NCBI GenBank assembly: GCA_028641055.1 | Contig: CM054062.1 | Location: 237,162,376-237,226,375 of the forward strand | Origin: Alopecurus myosuroides | Lineage: Eukaryota; Streptophyta; Magnoliopsida; Poales; Poaceae | Length of the DNA stretch: 64,000 bases | Direction of reading: 5' to 3' | Part shown: piece by piece, positions 48,001 to 59,623 of the stretch | Layout: the number at the start of each line of letters is the position of its first letter | How positions within the stretch are numbered: position 1 is the stretch's first letter | Notes under the pieces: generated by a model | Seen by the model: only the letters and a program-made list of their open reading frames with translations | The model's database searches: none | Told to the model about the DNA's origin: nothing | Position numbers and translations under genes: made by a program

Positions 48001-49407
48001 CGACAGAAAATGCGTGCACGGCAATGATGCTCTGGGCCCGCACGACACCACTATTCTACGGTGCCCGGGGCTCAACGAAACTTACCACGCGCATGAGGAG
48101 GTCGAGGCGGGCTGGTTGGCGAGGCAGGGGCGTTGGCGATTCCTCGTCAGAGATGGTCACGACGGTGAGGAGCTTCGGTAGAGGATGGCAGCGTTGATCT
48201 GAGGGTCGAAAAACAATGAGAACATGTCACACGGGTGCATGGGACAGAGAGAAGAAGATTAGGGGCAGAGGGGAGGCGCGGGATGGTGGAGGCTCACTGG
48301 ATCTTGCAAATTTTGCCGGCGGGTATGGCGGCGCTGGGAGCTCAATCCCGAGCAGCCTAAGGGCGTACGAGGTCTAGGGTTTGGGCACGGGGGAGAGGGG
48401 TCTACAGGGCTTCTTATGGTCGCGGGTGTTGGCAGAAAAGGCAAAGGGAAGAGCCGATTACGGCGAGGTCTTCGCAGCAGCCTCGGGTGCGTGATTGACG
48501 ATGTTGAGGACGAGGGTGACGTGGCGCCTGGCTGGTGGGGACGGGGCCCTACCTGGAAGAGATAGGGCTGAGGGAGAGGGGTGCGTGATCGGTAGTGGGC
48601 TGGTTCGTGGCCTCTGCGCGTCGCGCGTGGGCGAGGGATAGGGGTGTGGAGGTGGTTTTGGGCTGGGCTGGCTGCTGGCCTCATTCCTTTCTCTATTTTT
48701 TATTCTGTTTTCTAAATAAAGGTTTTCTAAATAAAAACATAACTTTTGTTTTAGAACTCCAATTTTCCTCAAACCAATTTCTATTGTTTTGTGAAAGAAA
48801 TATCTTCCACATAAAATTATTTGTGTGTTGTTTCAATATATTTAATTTTGAATTTTGAAAAAGATACCGAGGAGTTGTTTATAGCACATAAAATCATATT
48901 TTTAAAATAGGAAACAAATAATTTGATTTCGGGTGTAAGAAAGTTGGAAATATTTCCATAAGCCAAAATATTGTTTTCATAGTCCCTTTTTTGTTATTTT
49001 CAAGGTAAAATATTTTATGAGTGCCACTTCATATTTAAATCTTGGAAAAACATAAAATAATTTATATAAATGCCTTAGTTTTCTCTTAAATTATTTCGGG
49101 GCTTGTAAAATTATTTAGTATAATCATCCTCTGGTTTTGAAGACTATGAAGACATTTTTCAAAGTAGTATGTGAGTTGAAAACATTATAGGGAAATAATA
49201 ACTTAAAGGAAAAGTTATTTGAATAGGGTTTTAGGGTTTTAGAAAACAGAGGCAATATGGATTATAAATTCCATTAGCATTGGAAAAACAAATAATATAA
49301 CCTTTTTGTTTGAGTTTTATTTGTTTTTGATGTCTTGGTTCAATAGAAAACAAAAGGTTTTAATTTTTTGTGATTTTTGACTTCCTCAAAAAATCAGGGA
49401 TGTTATA
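45016..49407 (-). repeat. 5' LTR (L3) of element B
   Basis: On the plus strand this 4392 bp LTR starts TGTAGCGTTCCCAC and ends GGGATGTTATA, with TA instead of CA at the outer end. It is AT-rich with a GC-rich core at 47800-48690 that holds only chance ORFs. Confidence 0.8.
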
Positions 49408-50966
49408 GCAAGCTTTAGTGAGCACCAATCCAACATATCCATGGTGGAACCAAATATAGTGTATGAATCTCTTGAAGACTCAGATTGGTTGGAAGCTATG
49501 CATGATGAGCTCAATAACTTTGAGCGCAACAAAGTTTGGAAGCTAGTTGAGAATCCTAAAGATTTCCACAATGTTATTGGCACTAAGTGGATATTCAAGA
49601 ACAAGCAAGATGAGCATGGTATTGTTTGGTGGCTCAAATCTACACTCAAGTAGAAGGCATTGACTTTGATGAAACTTATGCTCATGTGGCTCGTCTTGAG
49701 TCCAGATGTATCCTCCTTGCATATGCATCTTCTCACAACTTTAAATTGCAACAAATGGCTGTCAAGACTGCGTTTCTTAATGGTCCGTTTAAAGAGGAGG
49801 TATATGTTAAGAAACCTCCGGGTATAGAGAACCCAAACTTCCCTAACCATGTATACAAGCTCTCTAAGGCGCTCTATGGACTTAAACAAGATCCATGTGC
49901 GTGGTATGAGCACCTTAGAGAGTTGTTGCAAGACCGTAGGTTTGAAGTGGGGCAAACCGATCCCACCATTTTCATAAAGAGGGTAAAGGGAGAGCTTTTC
50001 ATATTTCAACTCTACGTGGATGATATTATCTTTGGCTCAATTAACAAAGCTTTCAATGATGAGTTCTCAAAGCTTATGAATGATAGGTTTGAGATGTCTA
50101 TGATGGGAGAGCTTCAATTCTTCCTTAGATTTGAGATCAAGCAGTTGGCTCGTGGGACTTCCATTTCTCAAGCCAAGTATACCCAATACATCCTCAATAG
50201 GTTTAACTTCCAAGGTGAAAAAGAGAAGGTCTCTCCAATGCAAGTCAAATGCCACCTCAACCGCAATCCGGATGGTAAATATGTGGACCAAAAGTTGTAT
50301 AATTCTATGATTGGTTCTTTTCTTTACCTTTGTGCATCTAGGCCCGATATGTTGTTGAGTGTAGGTGTGTGTGCAAGGTATCAAGCGGCTCCTAAGGAAA
50401 GTCACTTAGTGGCAGTCCATAGGATATTTTGGTATTTGGTTCATACCTCAAAGTTTGGTTTGTGGTACCCAAAGGGGGCACAATTTTCTCTCAAGGGGTA
50501 CACGGTCTGGGATTGGGCCGATGATCAAGATGATAGGAAGTCCACTTCCGGGGCATGCCAATTCCTTGGTAGGGCTTTGGTGAGTTGGTCTTCCAAGAAG
50601 CAAAATTCTATATCTCTCTCCACCGTTGAAGCCGAGTATGTGGCATCCGCTAGTGCTTGCACACAATTGCTATGGACGAGGAAAACCCGCAAAGAGTATT
50701 ATGTTCACTTGGATAAGGTTCCACTCTTGTGTGACAATGAGAGTTCCATAAAGATCGCCTACAACCCCGTGCAACACACAAGGACGAAGCATGTTGAGAT
50801 TCGTCGTCATTTCATCCGGGATCATGTGGCAAGAGGTGATATTGAGCTAGCATATGTCGCAACCAAGGATAATCTCTCGGACATCTTCACGAAGCCTCTA
50901 GATGATTCAAGATTCATGTATTTGAGGAATGAGCTAAATATCATCGATTCAAGGAGTTTGACTTGA
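49408..50966 (+). pseudogene. copia2 pol: reverse transcriptase and RNase H
   Basis: This is the continuation of copia2 after element B. It shows WLEAMHDELNNFERNKVW, then a small deletion and frame change near 49625, [35 protein letters not shown] and LYVDDIIFGS (intact YVDD). RNase H reads KGYTVWDWADDQ where copia1 has KGYTDSDWSGDQ, so the first catalytic Asp is lost. The end is LSDIFTKPLDD and NELNIIDSRSLT, stop at 50964-50966. The 446-codon frame from 49626 is the longest intact pol frame in the window. Confidence 0.85.
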
Positions 50967-52340
50967 GGATATTGCACACACCCCTATAGTTGAATTTTCT
51001 TTTGGGTTTAGGTGTAGGCATGGACATAGGGGGAGTGTTATTATAACACATTGCGTTCTCCCTCCCCCCATTATGCCCAAAGAAAAAAATCATTGTTATC
51101 TCTCTATTTCTAATGATGAATTGTGAGCTTCAATGTCGAGAATTTTCATTGCACACAAGATATATCTTTGCGGTGACATACCACGATCTCTTACACGGTG
51201 GCTTAGGCCACCAACCTCTTCTCTTGAAGAGTTGGTTCTTAGTTGTTTCTCTGTGACTCTTCGAAGTTTTGGTTATTTCAAACATTGCTCCTTTTTGCTA
51301 TTTGCCTCTTAAGGAGTATGACTAGGAAACTCTATACTATATTGTGTCTTTGCTGCCTATCTGTCTTGTCTCTTCATCTAAATGCATATGCCTTACTCCA
51401 CACAAGTCACCCAATTCCTTAGTTGTTCCTCTCTGTCATTTCTGGCCTGATCCGGATCAAATCCGAAAATCTCGAAATCACTCCGAGTAGGCCGGAATAA
51501 ATTCGGAAATCTCGTAATCATTCCGAGTAGGCCGGAATGAATCCGGAAATACCAGGTTTTCCCGACTCAGTCGAAATCAATCCGGAACTTCCTGAATCAT
51601 TCTAGGCCAGCCGGATTCGCTTAAGACCATTCCGGGAATGACAAGATCCGCCTATAAGAGGCAGTTGCACGGACGGGAGAGGTTCTTTTCCTCTCATATT
51701 CCTCTCTTCTTCGGCCTTAGCCTCCAAAATCCGCCCCAAATCGTCCCCTTGTCCTAGGAAGTGACTTTGGATCCGCTCTTTGTCAAGGATTCACTCCATG
51801 GAAGGTATTTTGGATTGGCCTCTTTCTATTTCGTTTTTGTTGGATGGATTTCTTTCTAGATGCAATCTTGACCTAGGGTTCATCTAGATTTCGAGTTCTA
51901 TTCATCTATCTCACCTAGACTAATCCATTTACCGGTTAACTCCATGTTCCTAGAGATCTAACCTTACCACTTACAATATTAGGCCTAAATCTATATTCTC
52001 CTTGTTAAAATCCATGTTTTCCTGCACATTAGTCTCCATCAATCACCACCTAGGACCTATCCCTCATATTCTCTAAGTTTGGTGAAGTTTTTGAGCCAAG
52101 TAGTCAAGATCTTGTGGAAGTTTAGATTCAGATCAAAGTTTTCGGAATCATTCCGGAAATGTCAGAACCATTCCGGGCAGCTGGAATAATCCGACATTCC
52201 AGAATAAATCCGAAAATTCCGAATAGAATCCGGATGGTTCCTGAAATCCTGAAAACTTGCACTTCATCTAACTTAGGGAATTTGTTTCTCTGTTTGGCAT
52301 ATGCACTTACAGCATGCTATCTATCTATGTCATCTATTCA
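50967..52340 (+). other. Spacer after copia2 pol with CCGG motif clusters
   Basis: No gene is seen. Directly after pol a purine tract (ACATAGGGGGAGTGTTATT, about 51023) matches the copia1 spacer. Clusters of CCGGAAT / ATTCCGG motifs at 51440-51665 and 52138-52235 are the counterparts of the copia1 palindromes but have a different core (GGAATCATTCCGG-like). Confidence 0.6.
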
Positions 52341-52774
52341 CAAGTGAAGGCTCTCGTGGTGGTTCCGTTCGCAAGAGGAATCCACTGTCACTCGTAGGGA
52401 CTACACTGGGGGTTCTTGTCCTCACCGGGGTCGCGGTCCAGGTGGCCTCCCTACAGCTAGTCATGATGATGGTATGGTTGAGCATCTGCCTAAGGGAGAT
52501 ATGAAGCAGTTCTCTGTGAGTCAATGGAAGTATGTCAAGAAGAAGAATCCTTACCGTTGTCCTGAGTCCACTTGTGAGGATCCCCGTGTATGGACCAACC
52601 TTCAGCTCAAGGCGCGGGAGGACTTCTATTCCACTCGCACTCCTATGGTCTGTGAGCAATCTCCAGTTGATATGGACTTCTATAATCAGCACAAGACTGG
52701 AGAAATTTGTCACGCCCATGAGTGTTTGGTGAAGATGAATGTTGGACCACTTCTAGAGATCGAGCATTAGTATT
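52341..52774 (+). pseudogene. Extra ORF of copia2, cut by element C
   Basis: The open frame with MKQFSVSQWKYVKKKNPYRC and EDPRVWTNLQLKAREDFYS (52498-52770) lies in the same place after pol as the extra ORF of copia1. It shares its register with that ORF (charged start, KxNP/YNTPR, VWT/CFW, then a Cys near PMVC/PIC). The frame extends upstream through a Gly/Arg-rich stretch (GRGPGGLPTASHDDGMVEH). It stops at 52768-52770, just before the LTR of element C at 52775. Homology to copia1 is weak but positionally consistent. Confidence 0.55.
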
Positions 52775-53241
52775 TGTAACACCCGGTTTTTTTTCCCCAA
52801 ATTAGTTTTGCTTGTTTTGTTTTGCATCATCATGCATCATGGCATCATGCATCCTTCACATATTAATTTTTAATACCCAAAATTATTTACTAAACTCTAT
52901 ATGGCTTTTTACCAAAATTGTTTCGAATGGTTTATCCTCCCATTTTCTCTCTTTTGATGTTTCACATCAACCAACAATTTTCTCCTAAAAGCTATCTTAA
53001 CTTATTCTGAAATTGTTTTGTGAAAAGGCTTTGGAAAAGAAATTAAAAAAAAGGAAGTGGGGAGGCAGCCGAACTGGGCCAACAAGGCCCAGTCAGCCAC
53101 CTACGACCCAAGCCTCTTTCTCCCTCCTCCGTACACTGATGTCGACATCAGTGATGCAGGCAGGAAACCACCACCGCACCATCGATCCCCCACCTCCACC
53201 TTCTCCCTTCCCTCCTCTTAAGCAGCCCCCTCCCCTCCTCC

Positions 53242-53250
53242 AAACCCTAG
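53242..53250 (+). promoter_or_regulatory. Telo-box in a CT-rich leader-like block
   Basis: AAACCCTAG sits inside a 95 bp CT-rich stretch (53195-53290), a combination common near transcription starts of plant housekeeping genes. A strong donor-like site CTCG|GTGAGC follows at 53575. Both are repeated in the second LTR. A promoter role is inference. Confidence 0.35.
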
Positions 53251-53746
53251 CCTCCCTCTCCCTCTCCTTCCCTTCTTCCAGCCGCCGCCCCCTTCCTCCT
53301 CCTCTCTGTTTCTCTTTTTTTACCCACCACCACACCTCCATGACCGGAGTTGGAACCTCAAGGAGGCGAGGACATGGTCGCCGGCAAGGGCGTCCGAGGA
53401 TGGGAATGGAATCGCCTCGCCGTCCTCACCCTCCCCGCGGAAGATCGGCGCCCGAGGACGTTCCGATCGCCCCGCCATGGCCATCTTCCTCCTCTGTCCT
53501 CGGAGCTGACGGCGACACGCTCGTGACGGTAACCACAGCAACGACCCTCTTCAACCTCGTCCTCGATCCCCTCGGTGAGCCTCCGCAACCCGGGACCTCT
53601 CCCCTTCTCCCTCCCTTGCTCTGGGAGCGGTGCCATCGCGCACCGCCCGCGTCAGGACGTCGTTGTTCGTCACCGGTCGATCCCGTCCCCGTCAGCGATC
53701 TGCAGTTATCAATCTTCAGTTTCGTCAGAAAAGATCCGCGACTTTA

Positions 53747-54005
53747 CCCTTCATTTTGTTTTAGATCTGTATACGTACAGAAACAGGCACACAGCCCAGT
53801 GGTCAAGGCGCCGATCTGCGTCCTTGGAGGCGCGGGTTCGAATCCCTTCGGAGGCAAAGCCTCCAATTCTTTTTCTCCTTTTTCCGCACACTGCCCTTTT
53901 CCCTTCATCTTGTTCCAGATCTGTTTCATTACATGAACCAAACAACAGCCTAGTAGTTCTGATCCCTTGTTCTCAGTGAGAGATCCCGAGTTCAAACCCC
54001 AAGCA
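53747..54005 (+). repeat. Two tandem tRNA-like (A box/B box) modules, LTR 1
   Basis: Two units start CCCTTCATTTTGTT and CCCTTCATCTTGTT, 154 bp apart. Each has an A-box-like motif (CAGCCCAGTGG at 53792; CAGCCTAGTAG at 53946) and a B-box-like motif (GGTTCGAATCC at 53835; GAGTTCAAACC at 53988) with start-to-start spacing of 43 and 42 bp, as in tRNA genes. The first keeps a tRNA-like D-arm phrase AGTGGTCAAGGC. I cannot fold a full cloverleaf, so these are tRNA-derived or tRNA-like, not functional tRNA genes. Confidence 0.6.
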
Positions 54006-56465
54006 AACCCCTTTTTATTCTGTTTTAGTCTTTTATTTTTGCTAAATGTTTTAATTCATAACTTTCAAACCCTAACTCCAATTTCACAAAGTAAAATATG
54101 TTTTCCATGAAAAATTAAATAAACTTTCCAAATATAAACTTTGTTTTCTGTTTTGAATAATGTAAATTGCTGAAAATAATAATTCTTTGTTTAATGCATT
54201 TAAAATTGCTAATTTAATTACTTGCTCATTTCAAACCCAAATTCAACATATAAAATATGTTTTCCATTCAAAATTTCCTGTACTTTTCAATTATGCACTT
54301 TGTTTACTGTTTTGCCTAATTAAAATTGGTGCAATAATTCAATACTCTAATTACACCTTTTAAATTGCAAAATTCATAACTTGGGCAATTCAAATCCAAT
54401 TTCAACATGTAAAATATGTTTTCCAACCAGAAAAATGCAAGGAATATAAATATGCCATCCATGCTCATGTTTTCATCTTGTATATTGTATTTGTAGTAGT
54501 GTTATGCATGCCACCTAATAACTAAACATGGAATGTGTTGGGGTAATTACTTTAAATATTGCCCTATTCCATTTAATCTTGTTTAGCTCACCTACTTATT
54601 GTTTTTCCATGTTAAACAACATTTAATATGATGGTTAGATAAACAGCTTGAACTATAATTATTTGTCCGGACTCCAGGTCCGATTAAATTGTCTAAATTG
54701 CATTTTTTGCGTTGCATCTCGCATGTCATGCATATAAAATAGGATCATGCTGGATCTTTTGCCGTAGTAGTAATTGTTGCATCCGGTGTTTGTTCTAGTT
54801 CATTGCTTCTTCGCGGATAGGACGCTGAGATGATGTGAGCAAGGACAAGTTCTGCGGATGTACCTCTACTTGCTGGATTCCAGGCAAGTATACTCACTTG
54901 CTACCTATGGCTGCCTTTCATCACTTGTTACCGATTCTTTCCGTTGTCTTTATGCTAGTCTAGTATTTTCGATGCTTGTGTTTCGATCCTATCATATGTT
55001 TACCTTGCAGCCATGATATAGCCTTCCTTCCACTTCCTATTAAATGTTGCTTGTTTACCTTGTTGGCCCTCGTGTCGTAGTTGCATGCTTAGGTTTGTCT
55101 GCGCTCGAGTCTTGTTGTCCTTTTTTTCATATCACCTGTTTAGTTTGATAGTTGGGTTTCAATTTAATCAACAACATGTTAATGTTTGGGGTAATAATAA
55201 TTTGATGATAAGGCACCGGCAGGAGGCCCGGCGTGGTTTTGGAGCCTGCTAGTGTCGAACTTAGGAAAAGGGTCTTGTCCATTGATCCATGATGAGCGCG
55301 CTAACCGCATCCGGGAGGTAGTATGGGACCCCCCTCGACTTAGACCTGATTTGCAGCTTGTCCGAAGAGCCACACTTAGTTCGGGTGTTCCATTTGCTAA
55401 TACGCATGAATGGGTGGGCCCTCCATGGTTACTGTTGATGATGATGATGATGCATATAGGGCGAGGCCTGTGGTGCCGGGGGGTGTGGTTTTCACCCTTG
55501 CGCTTAGGTTAGGTCGGACTGGCCGGGACCTTATAGCTCCGTGGCTCCGAGGACAGGTTGTAGAGACGGTTTGGGTCGTGTCGAGCCAACCTGAGTTTTA
55601 GTTGGTGGCTTGAGTGTGTACGGGTACTGTAGCGCACCCTGCAGGGATGAATCTTCTCGAGAAGTCGTGTTGTCCGCGGTTATGTGACGACTTGGTGAAA
55701 GTGCTGGCTAACAAGTACTCAGACAACTTACACCTAATGATAATAACTTGACAAGTAATATAGATTACCTCCACCATAAAAATGAATGTCACCTTAATCA
55801 ACATTGTGAGTTTCCTTGGGTTGCTTCCTTAGTAGGGGGTAACACTGGATGGGTATTGTTTGGTGAGTAGTTGTAGTTGGTTTTGTCGCACTCTCTTATC
55901 CCTCTCTAATAGCCGGAAGTTGTAGCGTGTCTCTCTAGTTGTTGGCGCTGCCCTCTGCCGCTTCTTTGCACTACCCCCTTTTCTTTCCGTTGTACCCAAA
56001 GTATTTGTATCTTGTGATGACTGGTTACGCTGGTATCTTGTGAGTATGGTTTATCCACTTGCCAGTACTTAATAGTACTGACCCAAGAATCCATTTCGTG
56101 GCTGCACATTCTACATTGCAGTCAACAGGTTTGAAGTCTGACGACGTTAGCTTGGGAATCCCTCCGGCTTGACCTGGGCAGGGATTGGACGCCATCGGTT
56201 CTCTTCAGGACTCTTAGTCCAGTTTGTATCTTGTCCGTAGTCGGACACTATGTTGTTTCTTCCGCTGTTATTTGGATCTTTGTATTGTATTAGTTGAATC
56301 CTTGACTCGTTTGAATCGTCTTGTATATATATCTTTTCTGTTGTTGTTGCGGAATATTCGTGAACTGTTGTAATGTTATCACAAGTGGCAACCTGGAATC
56401 GGTTATTATGCGGATTTGGGTGGAAATGCCGAAATATGCATAGTGCCCGATCTCGGGGCGTCACA

Positions 56466-56957
56466 AATGGTATCAGAGCATGGTTTCCAATTCCCAATGT
56501 TGTTTCGATACGAATGGTTATCGAAGCAACGGGTCCGCAAAGCCTGTAGGATAACCTCGCTAACGGCCGTTGTTTCTAGAGTGTCAAAAACTATTTGTGC
56601 TAAACCTGTTTTTGGAAACATCTTGTTAGGATTCTTGTTTATTCCTTTCCTTTATTCTACTTCTCCTTTATCTCATTTGTTTTGGAGTCTCTTCTCTTAT
56701 CTATCTTTCAAAGTGTTAGGATCCTACGTGGACGTTCTCTTAGCCTTTTAACCTAATAGGTACGAACTTCGGAAGGTTCTCCGTGGAAGAGCATCGTCAT
56801 CAACATGAGCAAGAACTCCTTGTTAGTGGTGTCGAGAAGTTTTGTTAGTGGTGTCGAGGAGATCAACAAGGTGACCGAAGACTCGATAGTCCGGCTTCTT
56901 CCTCTCTCTTGGCGTTGGCGGATTGCGAGGGCGCAATCCCTTGTTAGTGGTGTCGGC
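56466..56957 (+). mobile_element. Interior of element C (492 bp)
   Basis: It opens with TGGTATCAGAGC (56468-56479), the initiator-Met primer site, and reaches the second LTR after only 492 bp. TTGTTAGTGGTGTCG occurs three times (56820, 56842, 56941), the last next to the LTR. No polypurine tract precedes the LTR. A 76-codon frame from 56805 (MSKNSLLVVSRSF) runs into the LTR and is probably not a gene. The element is non-autonomous, or the interior was deleted. Confidence 0.8.
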
Positions 56958-59623
56958 TGTAACACCCAGGGTTTTTTTCCCCAAATTAGTTTTGCTTGTT
57001 TAGTTTTGCATCATCATGCATCATTCACGTATTAATTTTTAATACCCAAAATTATTTACTAAACTCTATATGGCTTTTTACCAAAATTGTTTCGAATAGT
57101 TTATCCTCCCATTTTCTCTCTTTTGATGTTTCACATCAACCAACAATTTTCTCCTAAAAGCTATCTTAACTTATTCTGAAATTGTTTTGTGAAAAGGCTT
57201 TGGAAAAGAAACTAAAAAAAAAGAAAAAAAAGGAAGTGGGGAGGCAGCCGAACTGGGCCAACAAGGCCCAGTCAGCCACCTACGACCCAAGCCTCTTTCT
57301 CCCTCCTCCGTACACTGATGTCGACATCAGTGACGCAGGCAGGAAACCACCACCGCACCATCGATCACCCACCTCCACCTGCTCCCTTCCCTCCTCTTAA
57401 GCAGCCCCCTCCCCTCCTCCAAACCCTAGCCTCCCTCTCCCTCTCCTTCTCTTCTTCCAGCCGCCGCCCCCTTCCTCCTCCTCTATGTTGATCTTTTTTT
57501 CACCCACCACCACACCTCCATGACCGGAGTTGGAAGCTCAAGGAGGCGAGGACATGGTCGCCGGCAAGGGCGTCCGGGGATGGGAATGGAATCGCCTCGC
57601 CGTCCTCACCCTCCCCGCGGAAGATCGGCGCCCGAGGACGTTCCGATCGCCCCCGCCATGGCCATCTTCCTCCTCTGTCCTCGGAGCTGACGGCGACACG
57701 CTCGTGACAGTAACCACGGCAACGACCCTCTTCAACCTCGTCCTCGATCCCCTCGGTGAGCCTCCGCATCCCGGGACCTCTCCCCTACTCCCTCCCTTGC
57801 TCTGGGAGCGGTGCCATCGCGCACCGCCCGCGTCAGGTCGTCATTGTTCGTCACCGGTCGATCCCGTCCCCGTCAGCGATCTGCAGTTATCAATCTTCAG
57901 TTTCGTCAGAAAAAATCCGCGACTTTACCCTTCATTTTGTTTCAGATCTGTATACGTACAGAAACAGGCACACAACCCAGTGGTCAAGGCACCGATCTGC
58001 GTCCTTGGAGGCGCGGGTTCGAATCTCTTCGGAGGCAAAGCCTCCAATTCTTTTTCTCCTTTTTCCGCACACTGCCCTTTTCCCTTCATCTTGTTCCAGA
58101 TCTGTTTCATTACACGAACGAAACAACAGCCTAGTGGTTCTGTTCCCTTGTTCTCAGTGAGAGATCCCGAGTTCAAACCCCAAGCAAACCCCTTTTTATT
58201 CTGTTTTAGTATTTTATTTTTGCTAAATGTTTTAATTCATAACTTTCAAACTCTAACTCCAATTTCACAAAGTAAAATATGTTTTCCATGCAAAATTAAA
58301 TAAACTTTCCAAATATAAACTTTGTTTTCTGTTTGAATAATGTAAATTGCTGAAAACAATAATTCTTTGTTTAATGCATTTAAAATTGCCAATTTAATTA
58401 CTTGCTCATTTCAAACCCAAATTCAACATATAAAATATGTTTTCCATTCAAAATTTCCTGTGCTTTTCAATTATGCACTTTGTTTACTGTTTTGCCTAAT
58501 TAAAATTGGTGCAATAATTCAATACTCTAATTACACCTTTTAAATTGCAAAATTCATATCATGGGCAATTCAAATCCAATTCCAACATGTAAAATATGTT
58601 TTCCAACCAGAAAAATGCAAGGAATATAAATATGCCATCCATGCTCATGTTTGCATCTTGTATATTGTATTTGTAGTAGTGTTATGCATGCCACCTAATG
58701 ACTAAACATGGAATGTGTTGGGGTAATTACTTTAAATATTGCCCTATTCCATTTAATCTTGTTTAGCTCACCTACTTATTGTTTTTCCATGTTAAACAAC
58801 ATTTAATATGATGGTTAGATAAACAACTTGAACTATAATTATTTGTCCGGACTCCGGGTCCGATTAAATTGTCTAAATTGCATTTTTTGCGTTGCATCTC
58901 GCATGTCATGCATATAAAATAGGATCATGCTGGATCTTTTCAGTAGTAGTAATTGTTGCATCCGGTGTTTGTTCTAGTTCATTGCTTCTTCGCGGATAGG
59001 ACGCTGAGATGATGTGAGCAACGTTAAGTTCTGCGGATGTACCTCTACTTGCTGGATTCCAGGCAAGTATACTCACTTGCTACCTATGGCTGCCTTTCAT
59101 CACTTGTTACCGATTCTTTCCGTTGTCTTTATGCTAGCCTAGTATTTTCGATGCTTGTATTACGATCCTATCATATGTTTACCTTGCAGCCATGATATAG
59201 CCTTCCTTCCACTTCCTATTAACTGTTGCTTGTTTACCTTGTTGGCCCTCGTGTCGTAGTTGCATGCTTAGGTTTGTTTGCGCTCAAGTCTTGTTGTCCT
59301 TTTTTTAATATCACCTGTTTAGTTTGATAGTTGGGTTTCAATTTAATCAACAACATGTTAATGTTTGGGGTAATAATAATTTGATGATAAGGCACCGGCA
59401 GGAGGCCCGGCATGGTTTTGGAGCCTGCTAGTGTCGAACTTAGGAAAAGGGTCTTGTCCATTGATCCATGATGAGCGCGCTAACCGCATCCGGGAGGTAG
59501 TATAGGATCCCCTCGACTTTGACCTGATTTGCAGCTTGTCCGAAGAGCCACACTTAGTTCGGGTGTTCCATTTGCTAATACGCATGAATGGGTGGGCCCC
59601 CCATGGTTACTGTTGATGATGAT
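56958..59623 (+). repeat. 3' LTR of element C, cut by gypsy2
   Basis: It starts TGTAACACCCAGG and follows LTR 1 to the equivalent of about 55443 (GTTACTGTTGATGATGAT), where gypsy2 has inserted. Compared with LTR 1 it lacks about 18 bp near 57020 and has an expanded A-run near 57215. About 1 kb of it should lie beyond gypsy2, outside the window. Confidence 0.85.
57928..58186 (+). repeat. Two tandem tRNA-like modules, LTR 2
   Basis: This is the second copy of the paired modules. Unit starts are 57928 and 58082 (154 bp). A-box-like motifs are at 57973 and 58127, B-box-like motifs at 58016 and 58169. The first module has lost a match in each box (CAACCCAGTGG; GGTTCGAATCT) while the second has regained AGTGG. 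Confidence 0.6.

Larger units (their letters stand above)
36275..49407 (-). mobile_element. Non-coding LTR retrotransposon B with giant LTRs
   Basis: This element is inserted in copia2 with the duplication GCAAG (36270-36274 and 49408-49412). Read on the minus strand it has a 4392 bp 5' LTR (49407-45016), primer site (45012-45001), a 1.8 kb non-coding interior (45015-43199), a polypurine tract (AAGGGTGGTAGTC) and LTR sequence from 43198 to 36275. That last stretch is 6.9 kb, because the U3 half occurs twice (see findings). It encodes no gag or pol and must have used proteins from other elements. Confidence 0.8.
52775..56465 (+). repeat. 5' LTR of element C (3.7 kb)
   Basis: It starts TGTAACACCCGG and ends GGGGCGTCACA, followed by AA and the primer site. 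It contains a GC- and CT-rich block (53040-53720), two tRNA-like modules (53747-54005) and AT-rich sequence with repeated AAAATATGTTTTCCA phrases (54090-54430). It is nearly identical to 56958-59623 wherever both exist, apart from small indels, so the insertion is young. No retroviral gene is present. Confidence 0.85.

Noticed and set aside
53792..53850. Functional tRNA gene
   Set aside because: A and B boxes and spacing are present, but I cannot pair an acceptor stem or a clean T-arm, and the unit is duplicated inside an LTR. Reported only as tRNA-like.
53013..53936. 307-codon open frame in the LTR of element C, and the 257-codon frame at 57530-58303
   Set aside because: The frames are Pro/Arg/Ser-rich, lie in a GC-rich block, differ in frame between the two LTRs because of small indels, and read through the tRNA-like modules. 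This is open sequence by composition, not a supported protein.
56805..57035. 76-codon ORF in the interior of element C as a gag remnant
   Set aside because: It runs into the LTR and has no gag-like motif.
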